This document shows positions 1 through 12,468 of a stretch of DNA of 64,000 bases, one piece after another. The position numbers were made by a program, and so were the translations under genes. Source of the stretch: Phaeotremella fagi (Eukaryota > Basidiomycota > Tremellomycetes > Tremellales > Phaeotremellaceae); NCBI GenBank assembly GCA_001599715.1, contig BCHU01000007.1, positions 749,586 to 813,585 of the forward strand, written 5' to 3'. Positions within the stretch are counted from its first letter, which is position 1, and the number at the start of each line of letters is the position of its first letter. Below the pieces are notes generated by a model. It was given only the letters and a program-made list of their open reading frames with translations, was not told the DNA's origin and searched no databases.

Positions 1-48
1 CTACACCAGTCAACAATTTGACTCTTTGACTGGAAGAAACAAACAGTC

Positions 49-1768
49 ATGGACCGTTCGTTCCTCAAAGGATTCCTCCAATCGACAGCTGGGGAATGGG
101 TATTAATCCTTTCCTTAGTATTCGGTGGATGCTGTTCGTAAGTTGTCCGTACATGTATCCTAAGTTGAAACTAACTAACTAACTCAACAAATCAGAAACG
201 TATGGGCACTCGAGGCGGTACTCAAAAATCATCCTAAATCAGGTATGTGATTCGAAACCCATTCATTCTCTTGATTTGAAGCTGATAGTATATAAACTCA
301 AGGGACGTTCCTAACATTCGCTCAATTCTTATTCGTTGTCTTTCAAAACATATCTTCACAATTCGAATTTCCAAAAAATCAAAACAGCAGTTGGATCAGT
401 TTGCCTAAATTGAGGAAACGTGTGGTACCGTTGAAAAGATGGTTGGTTCAAGTTGTTTTATTTCTCGGTGTTAGCTTGAGTAAGTTCAACCAAACTCTTG
501 TATGGACTTCTTTGGATAATGGACTTCTTTGGATATTGACATGCCACCTTTTCTAGTGAACAACTATGCTTTCGGTTTGAAAATCCCTGTAACTGTTCAT
601 ATTATATTCAGGAGTGGTGGTGAGTCGTTTCTCCACCGCAAAAGCAAACATTTCCTGATACTTTCAGGATTGTGCATATCGATGTTAACGGGTTATCTTA
701 TCGGTGGGAAAAGATATTCAATCGGTCAGATAGTGAGTACGAACTCGTTCTACAGACTAACGAAAAAAAAGTTATCAGGAACTATCATAACTCTGGGAAT
801 AATTTTGGCAACGATATCTGCACCACGCCGTAAACCCTCTAATCCAATCAAAATCTCTTCCGAATCAACACCATCGACTGAATATCTATCTGATAATCTA
901 CAATATACTTTGGGTATTGGTTTGTTATCTGTCGCTCTGTTCTTATCTGCTTGTTTGGGATTATGGCAGGAAAAGACGTATAAAGTGTATGGTCGACAAT
1001 GGCGAGAAGCTTTGTTTTATAGTGTAAGTCTAGAGGTTGTCTCTGAAAGATCAGATTTAATGAAATAAAAGCATTTCCTATCTCTACCATTCTTCTTACC
1101 ACTTCACACATCACTACGAGAAACATACAACTCATTCAACCATTCACCACCTTTGACATTATTTTCAATACCTCAACCAGACTACCTAGCTTTATACACA
1201 GAACCTCCGTCAAATTTGCGTGATGGAGAATGGGTCGATAGATTGATCAAATGGAAAGAAATCGTTATACCTTCAGCGATCTTCGCTCTGGTAGTTAATG
1301 TGATCACGCAGGGTCTTTGTATCAGAGGTGTGAACCGATTGACTTCTGTGAGTCTATCATTAATTTATGGCATGAATACTGAGCGATTTCCCTACTTTAG
1401 AGAGTTAATTCAACTACTGTGAATTTAGTTTTGACAATACGGAAAGCCGTCTCATTGGCAATTTCAGTTTGGTATTATGGAAGTGGGATTTCTTTGGGTC
1501 TGGGAATCGGCGGTGGGATGGTGTTAGGTCAGTTGAATGATCATCAGCTAGTTTAGCTATCTAATCTACCATTGCAGTTGGAACAATCATTTATTCTATG
1601 GCTCCTGGACCAACGGTGATAGATGAGAAGAAAGTTGATAAGGATGTAGATGGGGACGTGGGAAATGGCGATGCCAGTACTCTCAAGCTGAAGGAAAGAA
1701 ACGATGATGGCGTTTTACGACATCGAACGACGACTAAAGTTGATGGAAACGGTAAGGCCATGTCTTGA
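49..1768 (+). CDS. YEA4: UDP-sugar transporter of the UAA family (YEA4/SLC35B4-like)
   Basis: This is a multi-exon gene whose spliced product is a polytopic membrane protein of the nucleotide-sugar transporter superfamily. It starts MDRSFLKGFLQSTAGEWVLI, followed by an intron at 138-195 and an exon reading NVWALEAVLKNHPKSG, then FLTFAQFLFVVFQNI and NNYAFGLKIPVTVHIIF. These are hallmarks of the Yea4/SLC35B4 group, which carries UDP-GlcNAc or UDP-xylose into the ER or Golgi. Further helices follow (GLCISMLTGYLIGGKRYS, LGIGLLSVALFLSACLGLW) and the protein ends in a charged cytosolic tail (DEKKVDKDVDGDVGNGD) that closes at 1766-1768. Substrate cannot be told from sequence; in capsule-forming relatives UDP-xylose is a realistic option. 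Family confidence is high, exact exon borders moderate. Confidence 0.85.
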
Positions 1769-1817
1769 TCTAGGACATCACATGAGGAGTATGAATGCAT
1801 AGAAATATCACCTCAAA

Positions 1818-3407
1818 CTAATTCTTATTCTTCCCCCTTGGACGTTCACTCACAACCCTACTCGATTGTCAACAAAATAATCCAAAAGAAAAGATATAAA
1901 CCACTTACATCTTGTTACCATCTTTATCTTTAGATCGTCTAGTTCTTTTACCCTTTGTGAGCCAACCCCAAACGGATCTTGGATCCTTGTTACCCTTTGA
2001 TTTACCTCTACCACCACCGTGGGGATGATCGCATGCGTTCATGGCTACACCTCTGACTCTTGGTCGTTGACCTAACCATCTCGAACGACCTGCTTTACCC
2101 AATTGACGAGAATGATGTTCCTTACTATTACAAGGTTAAGCGATGACTCCAATGGAAGAATCGAAAATTCAAAACTTACTTGCTAACACTACCAACCGTA
2201 GCCACGCAATAGGGCTCCAACCGTCTAACCTCTCCAGACTGAAGTCTAACCAAAACACTCCCCTGTTTCTTCTCACGATTCATAAAAGAACCACCACCAC
2301 CCATATTCAAAACCTCCCCACCACCCAAAGCCTCACCCTTAGGTCCATGATGCGCAACAATCTGACCAAAAGTCCCAGCCGATCTGCAGAGTTGCATTTT
2401 CCCATCAGGACTGAGGGAGATGTTATGAACAGTCGTTCCAGCTGGTATCAACGATAACGGTAAAACGTTTCCTGGTTTGAGAGTCAGATTTCGTAAGACT
2501 CCTAAAGCTCTTGCTGAAGGTTGATGTTTTGTTTTTGATGATTCTGATTCCTCCTCGGTGGTTGATACTGATACTTCTTCGTCCCAGCCTTCGACTAATC
2601 CTTTGGGAATCCCGTTACGATAGGAAACCACTGTATCTCCAGCTCGTAAACCGTCTGGGGCAAGGATATAACTCCAACCACTTTTAACTTCGTTTCTCTT
2701 GATTCTTTTCTCGTTAGGAGTTCCAAGAATAGCCGTACTGTTATCACCAGCACTCGCATCTAATTCAGCTAATCTCGAACCTTCCTCGATGTCATTTTCA
2801 GAAACGACAAGACCACCACTACCGTAACCTTTCTGTCTGATTAAAGCGATATGAGCAGATCTACCTGGATCATATTCGATTCTGATAACATCATGTTCAC
2901 CACTTTCTAATCTGTGGAAATCGATTAATCGAAGTCGTCGTTTGTGTCCACCGCCAACGAATCTGTTTACCACTCTTCCTGTATGATTTCGACCACCGTT
3001 TCGACGGAGGGCTATGGTGAGTTCACGTAATGGTGGTCCCGGATGAAGATGGGCGTGATGGGGATGGATCAGATGGCGTAGTCCCTAAAGTTTCGATTAG
3101 TTTCAAAGTGACAGGAAAACTGGAAGAAAATGGAAAAATCGATGGGAGTCATCCATTGGGTGTAAGATCGTTCAGCACTCACTGGAATTTTGGGGAACCC
3201 TTTACCAGTGTATTTCTTTAATGTAGCTTCATTACCTAATTTAGGTGGTGGTGGACCTCCAAACATCAACCCATCAGAATTTATGGAAGAAGGAAGAACG
3301 GTTTCCGTTGCATATCGTCGTAGTTGAATCGGTAACCTTGAAGAAGAAGGTAGACATTGTCTGGACGATAACCTCGTAGCTGCTATAGCTGTTCTTGATA
3401 TCGACAT
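1818..3407 (-). CDS. RML2: Mitochondrial large-subunit ribosomal protein uL2m
   Basis: This is ribosomal protein L2 of the mitochondrial ribosome, which contacts the peptidyl-transferase centre. The N-terminus ([17 protein letters not shown], then RRYATE) looks like a mitochondrial presequence. A 98-nt intron (3085-3182) joins KGFPKIP to [14 protein letters not shown]; the RNA-binding part [11 protein letters not shown] and [14 protein letters not shown] follows, and the conserved loop [14 protein letters not shown] lies near the C-terminus. The open frame seems to stop at 1905, but a canonical donor at 1908 and an acceptor at 1858 give a 51-nt intron and a last exon encoding [12 protein letters not shown], ending in TAG at 1818-1820. 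That basic tail is what the family normally has. The gene is divergent from TSC13, 183 bp apart. Confidence 0.93.
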
Positions 3408-3590
3408 CGTTGAACGATGCTACAATACTGAAATGATCAAGATGAAAAGATATGTTGAAATCGAAGGGAGAAGAAAAAAAGTATTGGATGGAATTTACCA
3501 CGTGGCATTTCGACTTTCGAGAAAGCCAAGCGCTTAAGCATCTCCAAAGCTGAAATCCCATCTACATCTACACTCAACATCCTTTCCAAA

Positions 3591-4866
3591 ATGGTTCAAA
3601 TAACAATCTCGTCAAAGAACAAACCATCTATAAACCTAGATTTCCCTGATAAACATCCACAATCAGTGACGATCAAAGATGTCAAATCAGCTATTCAAGC
3701 TAAATTCCCAAAGGTAAGGATCGCGTTCTCTTCATCGACTATTTCTTCATTTCATCTCCTAACTGAATTATAAAACCAAAAACAGCTCGAACATAACAGA
3801 CAAAGAATCACCTTCCCTACTCCATCAGAAAAGAAACCTTTACCTTTGATCGATGAAAGTCGTTCACTTGGTTCGTATGGGGTTCCAGAGGGAGGGAAAT
3901 TGTTATTGAAAGATCTTGGGAAACAGATTGGATATAGAGCTTTGTATATGTGGGAATATGTGAGTCTTTCGACCTTATTATTAAAGTAAACTAACTCATG
4001 TTCACTGTATTAGGTCGGACCAATCTTCCTTAACCCGTTGTTTTTGCAGTTCTCATATCTTCTTTGGGGGAAATACGAACCTTCAAACCTTCAATTGTGA
4101 GTCCGACAATGATTTCCAGTTGCGATGACTGATCAAATTCGCGTTTTAGGACTGTACGGAACTACATAGTCCTCCATTTCCTCAAGAGATTCCTTGAATC
4201 AACTTTTATTCATAGTTTCTCAAGAGCTACCGTGCCTCTTTCATATATTTACAGAAAGTTAGTTGTCGTTTGTTATGAGTTTACAAACTTAACTGACAAA
4301 TTCACCTTAGTTGTCTATACTATTGGGGTGTAACTGGTCTATTAATCGGACTCACCTTATACCGTCCAGCATACTCCGAAAAAGCCCTAGCGGGAAGTAT
4401 ACTAAACAATCCCAAATGGTTGAATTTCTGGTCAATCTTCATTTTCGTATGTCCATCTCCTGAATTTTCGCGAAAATACCACTAACAAACTTATACATAG
4501 GTAGCAGAAGTTGCTAACTTGAATACACACATTCATTTAAGATCAATTCGTCAACCAGCCGGTAAACCACGAAAATATCCTACAGGATTCGGATTCGGTT
4601 CTATAGTCTGTGCGAACTATTTCTTTGAGACTCTAGGTGTTATTGGTCTACTCATCATGACAGGAGGTGATTTCGGTTGTAAGTTATCAAATTCCTTACG
4701 ACTGTTGAGTCACAATTGAGTTGATTTTGCAGCCATTGTTTATTTCGCAATCGCAACCTTCTTCATGCGTTTATGGGCTTCACAAAAATATGCTCGTTAC
4801 AAGAAAGAATTCGCTGGGAAAGGTTATCCAGGTAAACGATGGATCATGTTCCCACCGTTCTATTAG
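3591..4866 (+). CDS. TSC13: Very-long-chain trans-2-enoyl-CoA reductase
   Basis: This ER enzyme does the last reductive step of each elongation cycle of very-long-chain fatty acids, reducing trans-2-enoyl-CoA with NADPH. The start MVQITISSKNKPSINLDF opens a ubiquitin-like N-terminal domain (to about residue 80), followed by ALYMWEYVGPIFLNPLF and the membrane steroid-reductase-type domain. The signature HFLKRFLESTFIHSFS, a NLNTHIHLRSIR loop, and the C-terminal FMRLWASQKYARYKKEF with the ending KRWIMFPPFY are all present. Several introns of about 50-60 nt interrupt it. The last residues Pro-Phe-Tyr precede TAG at 4864-4866. It converges on YVC1, with 178 bp between stops. Confidence 0.93.
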
Positions 4867-5044
4867 ATCCGCACTGAAGGTATAACGGGAAACGGAAAGT
4901 GTGGGTGGATAAATGTCTCCTGCAGAGTTGGACAAGACAGTGATAATCGAGAATAATCGAGAAAGTAGAATAATGATAAGCAAACAACTATAGAATGCAT
5001 GATTGAATCCCAAAGTATGAAATCTTATACAACCTTAGAAAAAT

Positions 5045-8000
5045 CTATTTCTGAAATGCTAGTTCCAATTTCCCTTGTCTCTCTTCAACATTCTTCAACA
5101 GATTCATCAATTCCACAGCCCACAGTGGAACATCCTCATTCTTCGAGATCGCCGGAGGGGAAGCATAAAGTTGAGTCAAGGGACTACCAACAACCGCAGT
5201 ATCTTGAGTTTCGAAATGAGCATGAGGTGATCTAGCTGATATAGGTACCGGTTCCGAAGTCAAAACTGATGAATCCCCCAAATCATCCAAAACCGAACGA
5301 TCAAATCCAATCGAACGTTGACCCAACCTCTTGATCGGTTCTTCATCCTCATCATCCTCGTTCTCATCCAAAACATCAGGTAAAACCTCTGAAACTTTTG
5401 TTATCCCATCATGAACCTCGTGATCAGAGAAAGTTTGAATCCCACTTTCGTTCGGATGTTCATGTTCCCAAACGGCGTCTTGAGCTGCTGCCACTGCTAA
5501 CAGTTTGGTATCGGGAGCATAATCGAAGACTGCCTCTATATCGCCATGGGCACCGTAGATCATTAACGAGACCCCTTGCATGGATTTTGGGAGGGATCTT
5601 TGGATCCTTTCGGATAGGTTTGGGAAGAAGACTCGATGGGTGTAGCGTAGTCTCTCGATTAGTGTTATCGCTATCAGGATTGGGAAGTTGGTCTGGGTTT
5701 TTGTTAGTCGTTTCTTCCTTTTTTTTGGAGGGAAGAGGGAGGACTTACTAAACGAGTTAGGAAGACGTGAGTCCTATGAAATGATCTTGGGCTCATTACC
5801 CAGCTTGCGGGAAGTCTACGAAAACCTATCAGTTCACTATTATAGAAATATTAAAGACCGGACTAACAAAAAGATCATAGCCAAAAGGTTGAGAGGCGGT
5901 TGGAAAGAGAACAGAGCGTCGGCTGTTGAATGAGAACCCTATACTTTCAGAAGAAAACTTACATTTGACCCCTTCAAGAATTCCCACAGCACTTCGATAC
6001 ATGTACTGATCGGTTATTGGATTATCAGAATCGCACTCCTTCCAACACAAATAAGGGGAATCAACTCACCTCAGCTTTCGCATCCACGTTAAGTTCAGCG
6101 AAGGTCGTTGATAAAATCGCCACGACAACAGTGATGAATAAGGTATTACTCAGACAAGCGAAGATGAAGAAAATCGTTGGTCCGAGCCAAGGATGAAATT
6201 CAGCTAGGACACGATATCATCAATATCTGGTAACCTCTTTGGGAAAAGCAAAAACTCACGACTCAATTCGAAACCAGTGGCATCAAGTCCGAACCTGTAG
6301 GATTTCATTCAGTAACGATTGAGTTTAAGAGCTCACCAAATATTGACCATATATTTAGCTATCTCCCATACCCCAAAATTACCTTCATCAAGGGTATACA
6401 AAGCATGCCAAAACCCGAGACTTGCTCATGGAGTGAGTAACAGGACCGAAACTCAAGGGATTTGATCACTTACAAGATCCAAATAGCAGCGAACATCAGA
6501 ACACCGAATTGAGCGAGCATCGCTCGAAGTGACCTGTAACATGAATTCAATTTAAACCTTTAAACAGTGGTTCAAAGTGAACTTACATGACCAAAACGTT
6601 GCTAGCCAGGAAATAGAATGCCAGTCTGTAAATTGTGTTTTGTCAATTCTTGCGGTGATAGTTTCCAGAGGGACATACCTGGGAAACATTAAACTTGATT
6701 CACAAGATAAAACACTCATCCCGAGATCGTTGATGAGTTCATCACCAGCCCATAAGCCGTAGAATCGAAGTGGAAGATAGATTATGAAAAGACTTTATGT
6801 GGAAGTCAACATTCAGTTCATATCTTTATCGAGATTGTAGACTAACAAGATTATAGCAGCGTCTATCCCATTCCAAAGATTCGCAGCGAAGACTCTCCAA
6901 CCATGTTCAAGCTGTAGTCTATGGGTTATTCCGAAAGCTGTTTTGAGATAGATCGAGGACTCACAGTCGTAGCGAATCTATCGAGTGTCCATCCACTTGT
7001 ATAAATTATGAAAGCTATTTCCCACCAACCCATCGACTCAAGTTTGGAAGTTTTGTCTTATGATTAAATCAGATCAACGAAGGTATAAGAGGAAGGTAAA
7101 CTTACTGCTCATAACAACCATTGCCAATGCGAAAACAATGAGGAAATTGAGAAACTCGAGTATCATTCTGTATCTGGGAACCCTCAATCTGTAATGATCC
7201 AGTAGAGGGGCCTTTCTGACGTCGTAGAGTGAGATTGCCTATTGATTGTTAGTTTTGATGGTCATAGTATTCTATCTTACCTTTTGTTTGTACATTCGAT
7301 CTGGTAATATATCAAACCACGACGAAGGTGTGTATGATATCCTTCCTGACCAAACGGATTCTGGAATTGTCAACAATACCTTTGGAACATTATTCACATC
7401 CACCTACCAATGACTTTCTGACAGGAGACGCACTAAAGAGAAATTAGTGAGATGTTCATCGACGTTGTCATCCACTTACACTAATAAAGTTCTTAGCTTC
7501 AGTGACGATAGCCAATTCCAAAGCATTACATTCCTTCCCACCATCTTTTCTACCTTCCATTTCCTCTTCAGCAACAACTTCACTGGGAGCACCAGCGAAA
7601 GGATGAAAAGGGGCGATCAAAACATGAGCCAAAACCAGTTCATCGTTTCTTTTCCGTATCATTCGTAAATGTTTCGGTTCGGCCATTGACATTCGTCGAA
7701 GTCGAGCACCTTCAACAGCCGCACTTCTCGTTGTAGCCCCACTACCTCGTCTGGTGTCTGTCACTATGTTGTTTGATGAGAGGTTATTTGATAGTGTTGA
7801 CGTTGAGGGTATGGTGTTTTGGGCGTAATGGTTTAAAAGTCTTATTGCTAGGAGTTCACAGAGACTTGCTCTTGAACTGTTGAGACGGGCGTGGGGGAGT
7901 TGGGTTGAATCTTTTAGGAATTGGAGTCGATTCGCTAAGAGACAATAGACTATTGAGATGTTCTCCATTGAAACGTATTTCGATGTTAGTGGTCTATTAA

Positions 8001-8351
8001 AGAGTCAATTTGACCTTTAGTCAACCTATGGTTTTCTCACCTGACAATCGTAAATGATATGTCTGGATCTTGTAGTTTCTCCCAAGTGACCTAAATTCTG
8101 ATCAGTAGGGTCATCGATCAAAGACTCAGACGAACCGGTGAATCGATATGTTCCTAAGATCCAATATCAGCTTGCTGGACATGTTGTTCTCATGCAATAC
8201 AATAGTGACATACGATGATATCCTGTCTCACCGATAAGATAGTTCCAAAAACGTTACATGCTTTGAGAGTCTCTTGAGAAGGTCCATATCCGCTTGTAAC
8301 TCTCGATGACAGCTTTGGTCTCAGCAACGGAACTCTTTCTAGATCAGTCAT
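5045..8351 (-). CDS. YVC1: Vacuolar TRP-like cation (calcium) channel
   Basis: This is a large multi-exon gene for a Yvc1-type channel, which releases Ca2+ from the vacuole. The start MTDLERVPLLRPKLSS at 8351 is followed by an exon pair reading EHIDSP / VTWEKLQDPDISFTIV, then MENISIVYCLLANRLQFL and LCELLAIRLLNHYA. The membrane region includes MILEFLNFLIVFALAMVVM, VFAANLWNGIDAAIILLVY and FGVLMFAAIWILAFFWHALY. The pore region reads YMVNIWFGLDATGFEL, followed by FFIFACLSNTLFITVVVAIL. The cytosolic tail has QPPLNLLAMIFLLV, then an acidic stretch (DENEDDEDEEPIKR). The tail ends LLKNVEERQGKLELAFQK, a possible coiled coil. One early intron uses the weak donor GTTCGT. Ca2+ selectivity is inferred from family. 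Confidence 0.9.
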
Positions 8352-8758
8352 GCTGTGAGTTATTTGTCTATTATGTTCTTGAATGCAATGAAGAGTTGTC
8401 TATAACCATGACGATCTCAATGCAGATCCCTATTCATTCTATTCTTATCTCTGGCTCAGGGTACAATTGATAGGCACTATCAGTTCATTATATTCTATGC
8501 ATTAGATATTTTCTTTTCTTCGTTTCTTTTTTTGGTTTTAATTTTGATTCTCATTACAATGTATATATTTTCTTTAGATAGGTCGTTACATCAAAACATC
8601 TGGTCGTATACTATTAGTCGTTAACAAGTGGAATATGAATTAATTTATCAAAGAACAACATGATATGCGTGACCCGTAATGTATTGGTCAATTTTTACTA
8701 ATTAATGGTGTTATCAATTACTACTGCTCCTGCTGAATGTTCTGACATCTTCGAAGGT
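8352..8758. other. Intergenic, YVC1 upstream and zinc-finger gene downstream region
   Basis: About 400 bp between the YVC1 start codon and the stop codon of the zinc-finger gene on the same strand. It is AT-rich with T-runs near 8515-8535. No ORF with family features, RNA gene or clear repeat was seen. It should hold the YVC1 promoter and the 3' end of the zinc-finger transcript. Confidence 0.5.
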
Positions 8759-9805
8759 TCATCTTCGTTTTTTTAGGTTTTCGAGTGTCTTACGGAGCTC
8801 GGGATGACCTTTGTGTTTGGTTTCTTTAATTCTGTCAGAGACAATTCATCGGTTTTGGTGGATAAAGGTACTTACTAACGTGTTGACGAAGGTTATCCAA
8901 TCTCAAAGACTGGAATCTACAGATTCGACATTCGAAACGCTATTCCAAAGATATCAGTAAGTGCAATGATTGTACAATATGAACGACTCACTTTCTGATT
9001 GATTCCATGGACATTAGACATATGACGACTAAGATGATCACGTCGACTGAAAAGTTTATTAATCCCACAAATCCCACCACCACATTCATAAACCTTTCGA
9101 TGATTTCCATAACGTCTTCTAAAATCCGTCATGTTACTACAACAATCTTGGCCTCTAGTCTTCTTGAACGTCTCAATCTCTTTCAAAGGTTCATCATAAG
9201 ATGATAAAGACTGAGCATCAGAATTTTCGAAATCATTGACGAGTGGCGAATGATTGAAAACTCGATTTCGACCTTGTAGCATTGGAGAGGAGAATGTATC
9301 TGATAAATCACCTTCATCGGAAGTTAGACAAGGTGTAGCTGGGACTGTATCAGGTAACATTGATTCAGGATATGGTGTGAGTGGAGTCGAAGGTGGGATA
9401 GGTGATGCGAAGACACTCGAGAATAAACCTAGACTAGCGTCGGAAGGACTAGTTGAAAGACGTGGTGTTTCTCGTGGTTTCAGATCTTGGGTTTGGATAT
9501 ACATGGGAGTGGGTGAGCTGGTCATCGACATGAGAGGTTGAGATAGTGGTTGAATGTCTTGAATATTTATACCTTGACTTTGATCGTATTCTTCAGTAGA
9601 GAATTGGAATTGTGGGACTACGATTGGATATCCAATGAAGGAAGGTGTTTGATAGAGATATGGTTGACATGGTGGCAAACCCATCATCCTATTGATTGGT
9701 GTAATTGTTAGATTGAGTCTTGTATAAGATCTTACACTGTACTTACCAAGAGCGTGGATCCGGATGTAGATGCTCGGGAACATAGTTGACAAAGGTATCC
9801 ATCAT
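8759..9805 (-). CDS. C2H2 zinc-finger protein, probable transcription factor
   Basis: Spliced reading starts MMDTFVNYVPEHLHPDPRS at 9805, crosses an intron ending just before MGLPPCQPYLYQTPSF, and runs through a long Ser/Pro/Thr-rich region. Two zinc fingers sit at the C-terminus. The first reads VYECGGGICGINKLFSRRDH and then LSRHMSNVH, a C-x4-C type with H-x4-H. The second is split by an intron: ECRICRFQSLRLDNLRQH, then after splicing KTKHKGHPEL, giving C-x2-C, H-x4-H. The last exon ends NLKKRR with TGA at 8759-8761. The paired terminal fingers after a low-complexity N-terminal region suggest DNA binding. No named orthologue was recognised. Confidence 0.8.
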
Positions 9806-10746
9806 GAAAAGCAGTAGATAAAGGAATGATCGTCGGTAGCGAAGTGAAGTATGACAGCGTTGGTTACAGTGATAAATCGACTACTAGAGAACACAGATGG
9901 TGGTTTTATTATGATAACGAGAAGCAGTACTGTAAGTGAAGAAGAAAGTTTCAGTGGCGAGAATTATTGATTGATTGCTGAGTATCTGTATTAAGTGAAC
10001 GTGGGTCGTAACAGGTTTTTCGTGATATGTCGTTAATAGGCTGAAAAAGAGTTATAACAAGGTGATCGTCATGAAATAGATTTTCAAGTTAAAAAGAATG
10101 GAATTGAACAGTTGAAGATTTAAAGAAAGAGAAAGAAGTTTGCTTAAATGAAGAAATGAAATGTAAAAAATCGAAATGAATGTGAATGAAAGAAGAGGGA
10201 GAGGAAGGGGAAAGGAGGAGTTACTTAAGTTAGAAATGTAAGACAGCTTTGTAACAAGGTGAATTTGGTGCAAATGAAATAAAAGGTACATGCGGTGCAA
10301 GGGTGAAGGGGGGACAGGTCCGAAACGATAACTGTAGTGTAGGAAGGAACGATTGAATGACGACTATGGCTGAATTAAGCTATCCAAGGAGATGAGGAGG
10401 GGAAGAAGGATTTGATACAGAGTAACCAGTAACCAGGGGGGAGTTTGAAGGAGGAAGGATGAGGACGGGGAGGGACGAGGAGGGAGTAGGGGAGGTGGTC
10501 AAAGAGTTTGTACACAGACTTGACAGGAACAACTCGAAAGGGGTATCGTGTCTTGTTTCAAGATACCAGATCGGAGACCTGCACGGTTACTTAGGATTTC
10601 AGCAAGGTACCAGACGAGAAGAGACGTCGATCCTTATCATATGCTTGAATGATGTACGAGTTCGATACCAAACTCCTCCGAAATCCACGGCTGCCACTTG
10701 ATCAACATACCATCCACTTGATGTCATGACATTTACATAAGATAAC
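9806..10746. promoter_or_regulatory. Long purine-rich upstream region of the zinc-finger gene
   Basis: This is 940 bp without a convincing gene. The + strand is strongly purine-biased from about 10080 to 10500, with runs of GAAA, GAGG and GGGG, including a potential G-quadruplex at 10467-10492. The small open frame here on the minus strand is pure Leu/Ser/Phe low complexity produced by that bias. The region most likely holds the promoter and leader of the zinc-finger gene. The gene on the far side ends here, so this is not a shared promoter. Confidence 0.5.
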
Positions 10747-12051
10747 TCAATCACTCTCGTATCCAGCTAGTAGACCAACTGACTGCGGGACAGACACCGT
10801 AATCCTCTCTTTATCCTTCTCCTTTTCTTTGACGACTTTCGACTTCAATCCCTCCAAATCGCCCAGTTTCATTTTACCCCGAGCTTTGGGTCCACCAACG
10901 ACGACACCTGTTTGTTTCGTCGATAACAGACTTTCCGCAGCTTCTGCAAACGGATCGAATTTCTTCGCCGTATTCCTTCTGACGATTTTAGCTAAACCTG
11001 ATGAAACCCCTTCTCCAGCTCTCTCTTTCCCTTTACCAAGTCGTCTGACATTAGGTGTTCCACCGTGAACGATCACACTACCATCCAAACCCATTCCATC
11101 TGAACTAGGACCAACATCCAATCCTCTCCGTTCCCTTCCAGCAATCCACATCTCCCTCCCACCTTCAACCTCTTCTTCACCTAAAATAATTTCCTCCCTT
11201 AATCCAAACTTTTCACTGAGACTCAAATCCCTATCTTGTTTCTCTAGTGCAATTTTCTTTTCTTCACGGAATTTACGTCGTAAAGCCGAAGATATGACGT
11301 ATGGATCACTAGAAAGTCTATCTGAAGCTTGTTGCAATTCGGTAAGACGGGATGTTTTCTGTTTGGCCCATGTTTGTTGATCAATTGTTTTTTCTAAATG
11401 TCCAAATGGGTCTGCTGGTGGATCCGCTGCAGAGGGTGCTTCGGTATCTAAATGGTGTAAACTTGTTATACAGGAGTTATCTCAGTTAAAAAGAAGCTTA
11501 CCATGTACCGCGAAACCACCGTTTTCCTCTGGATTCCAATCTTCATCCTTTTTCCTAGCACCTTCTTCTACAACATAGGCGGAATTCTATACCTGTCAGC
11601 GGTTTGATACAGCGTATTTGAAAAGATAAATATATGTTCACCTTTGGATCCGTTCTGATTTCAAACCATCCAGAACATAAATGACATTTACATCGAAAAG
11701 CGAAGATAGGTGTTGAATAGTAATTACCAACCTTCCTTTTTTGTGCGTTGTAACGAACACCAGCGCCTATATGAGCCTGCAAAGGTTATCAGTCATCAGC
11801 ACGAACGTGCGATAAGTTTGATACAACTTACGTTACATGTTCCACACCAGATATTAAAGGGGAGTTCGAATCTATATCGGTATCAGTTTTGAACTCAGAA
11901 ACAAGATGAAGAAGACCTACCGAACGATAAGGATACCCTTATCTATATCTTTTGCACGAGCTCCCAATGCATGTTTACCATGTAAATGATTTAAAGTGGG
12001 GTTCTTTTTGGGATCAAAATCTGGTGGATAGTATCTATTGAACCCCTGCAT
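10747..12051 (-). CDS. CCDC130/CCDC94 (Yju2/Cwf16) family splicing factor
   Basis: The protein starts MQGFNRYYPPDFDPKKNPTL, the typical family opening, followed by KGILIVRFELPFNIWCGTCN and HIGAGVRYNAQKRKVGNYYS. A Cys4 zinc site is visible: CGTC, then CKCHLC in the segment FAFRCKCHLCSGWFEIRT. The C-terminal half is charged and coiled (LRRKFREEKKIALEKQD) and ends QSVGLLAGYESD. Members are spliceosome-associated factors acting around the catalytic steps. Overall form is closer to CCDC130 (Saf4-like) than to Yju2 itself. A CAG/GT junction near 12106 suggests an intron in the 5' leader just before the ATG. Divergent from the orphan gene at 12469. Confidence 0.9.
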
Positions 12052-12468
12052 TATAGAGTTTTGATTGTAACGTCGAGAACGACAACGACAAAGTTGAAAT
12101 TGTACCTGCTAAATAATCCAAATTGGGTGGCAAAATTGTTTTGATTTTCTATGTGGCATTCCAGTGAATTGATCTTTGATGGGATTTTGTTGAAACAGCG
12201 ACTTCAAGTAATGTAAGGAAGGTCTGAAGTGTGATAACAATGCAAATGATTGGTAAGATAATCCTTATCTTTTCAATTCCTTATCCTTCTCTCATAAAGG
12301 AAATTCAGGTGATTGGAGTGGTTGCAATTGAATTTGCGTTTGAAAACAGATAAGAGATGTAAATAAAGTGATAAGCACATAGCTAGATAAAGAACGTTCA
12401 ATCTCTCAGAGAATCGATATCTCTTCCCCTCATTCTCAACTTATCATATTGATTCAATCCTTAATAAA

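Noticed and set aside
5398..5933. Plus-strand frames overlapping YVC1
   Set aside because: They are antisense to spliced YVC1 exons that read conserved channel sequence.
10052..10300. Minus-strand frame rich in Leu, Ser and Phe
   Set aside because: It is produced by a purine-rich tract on the plus strand and has no family features.
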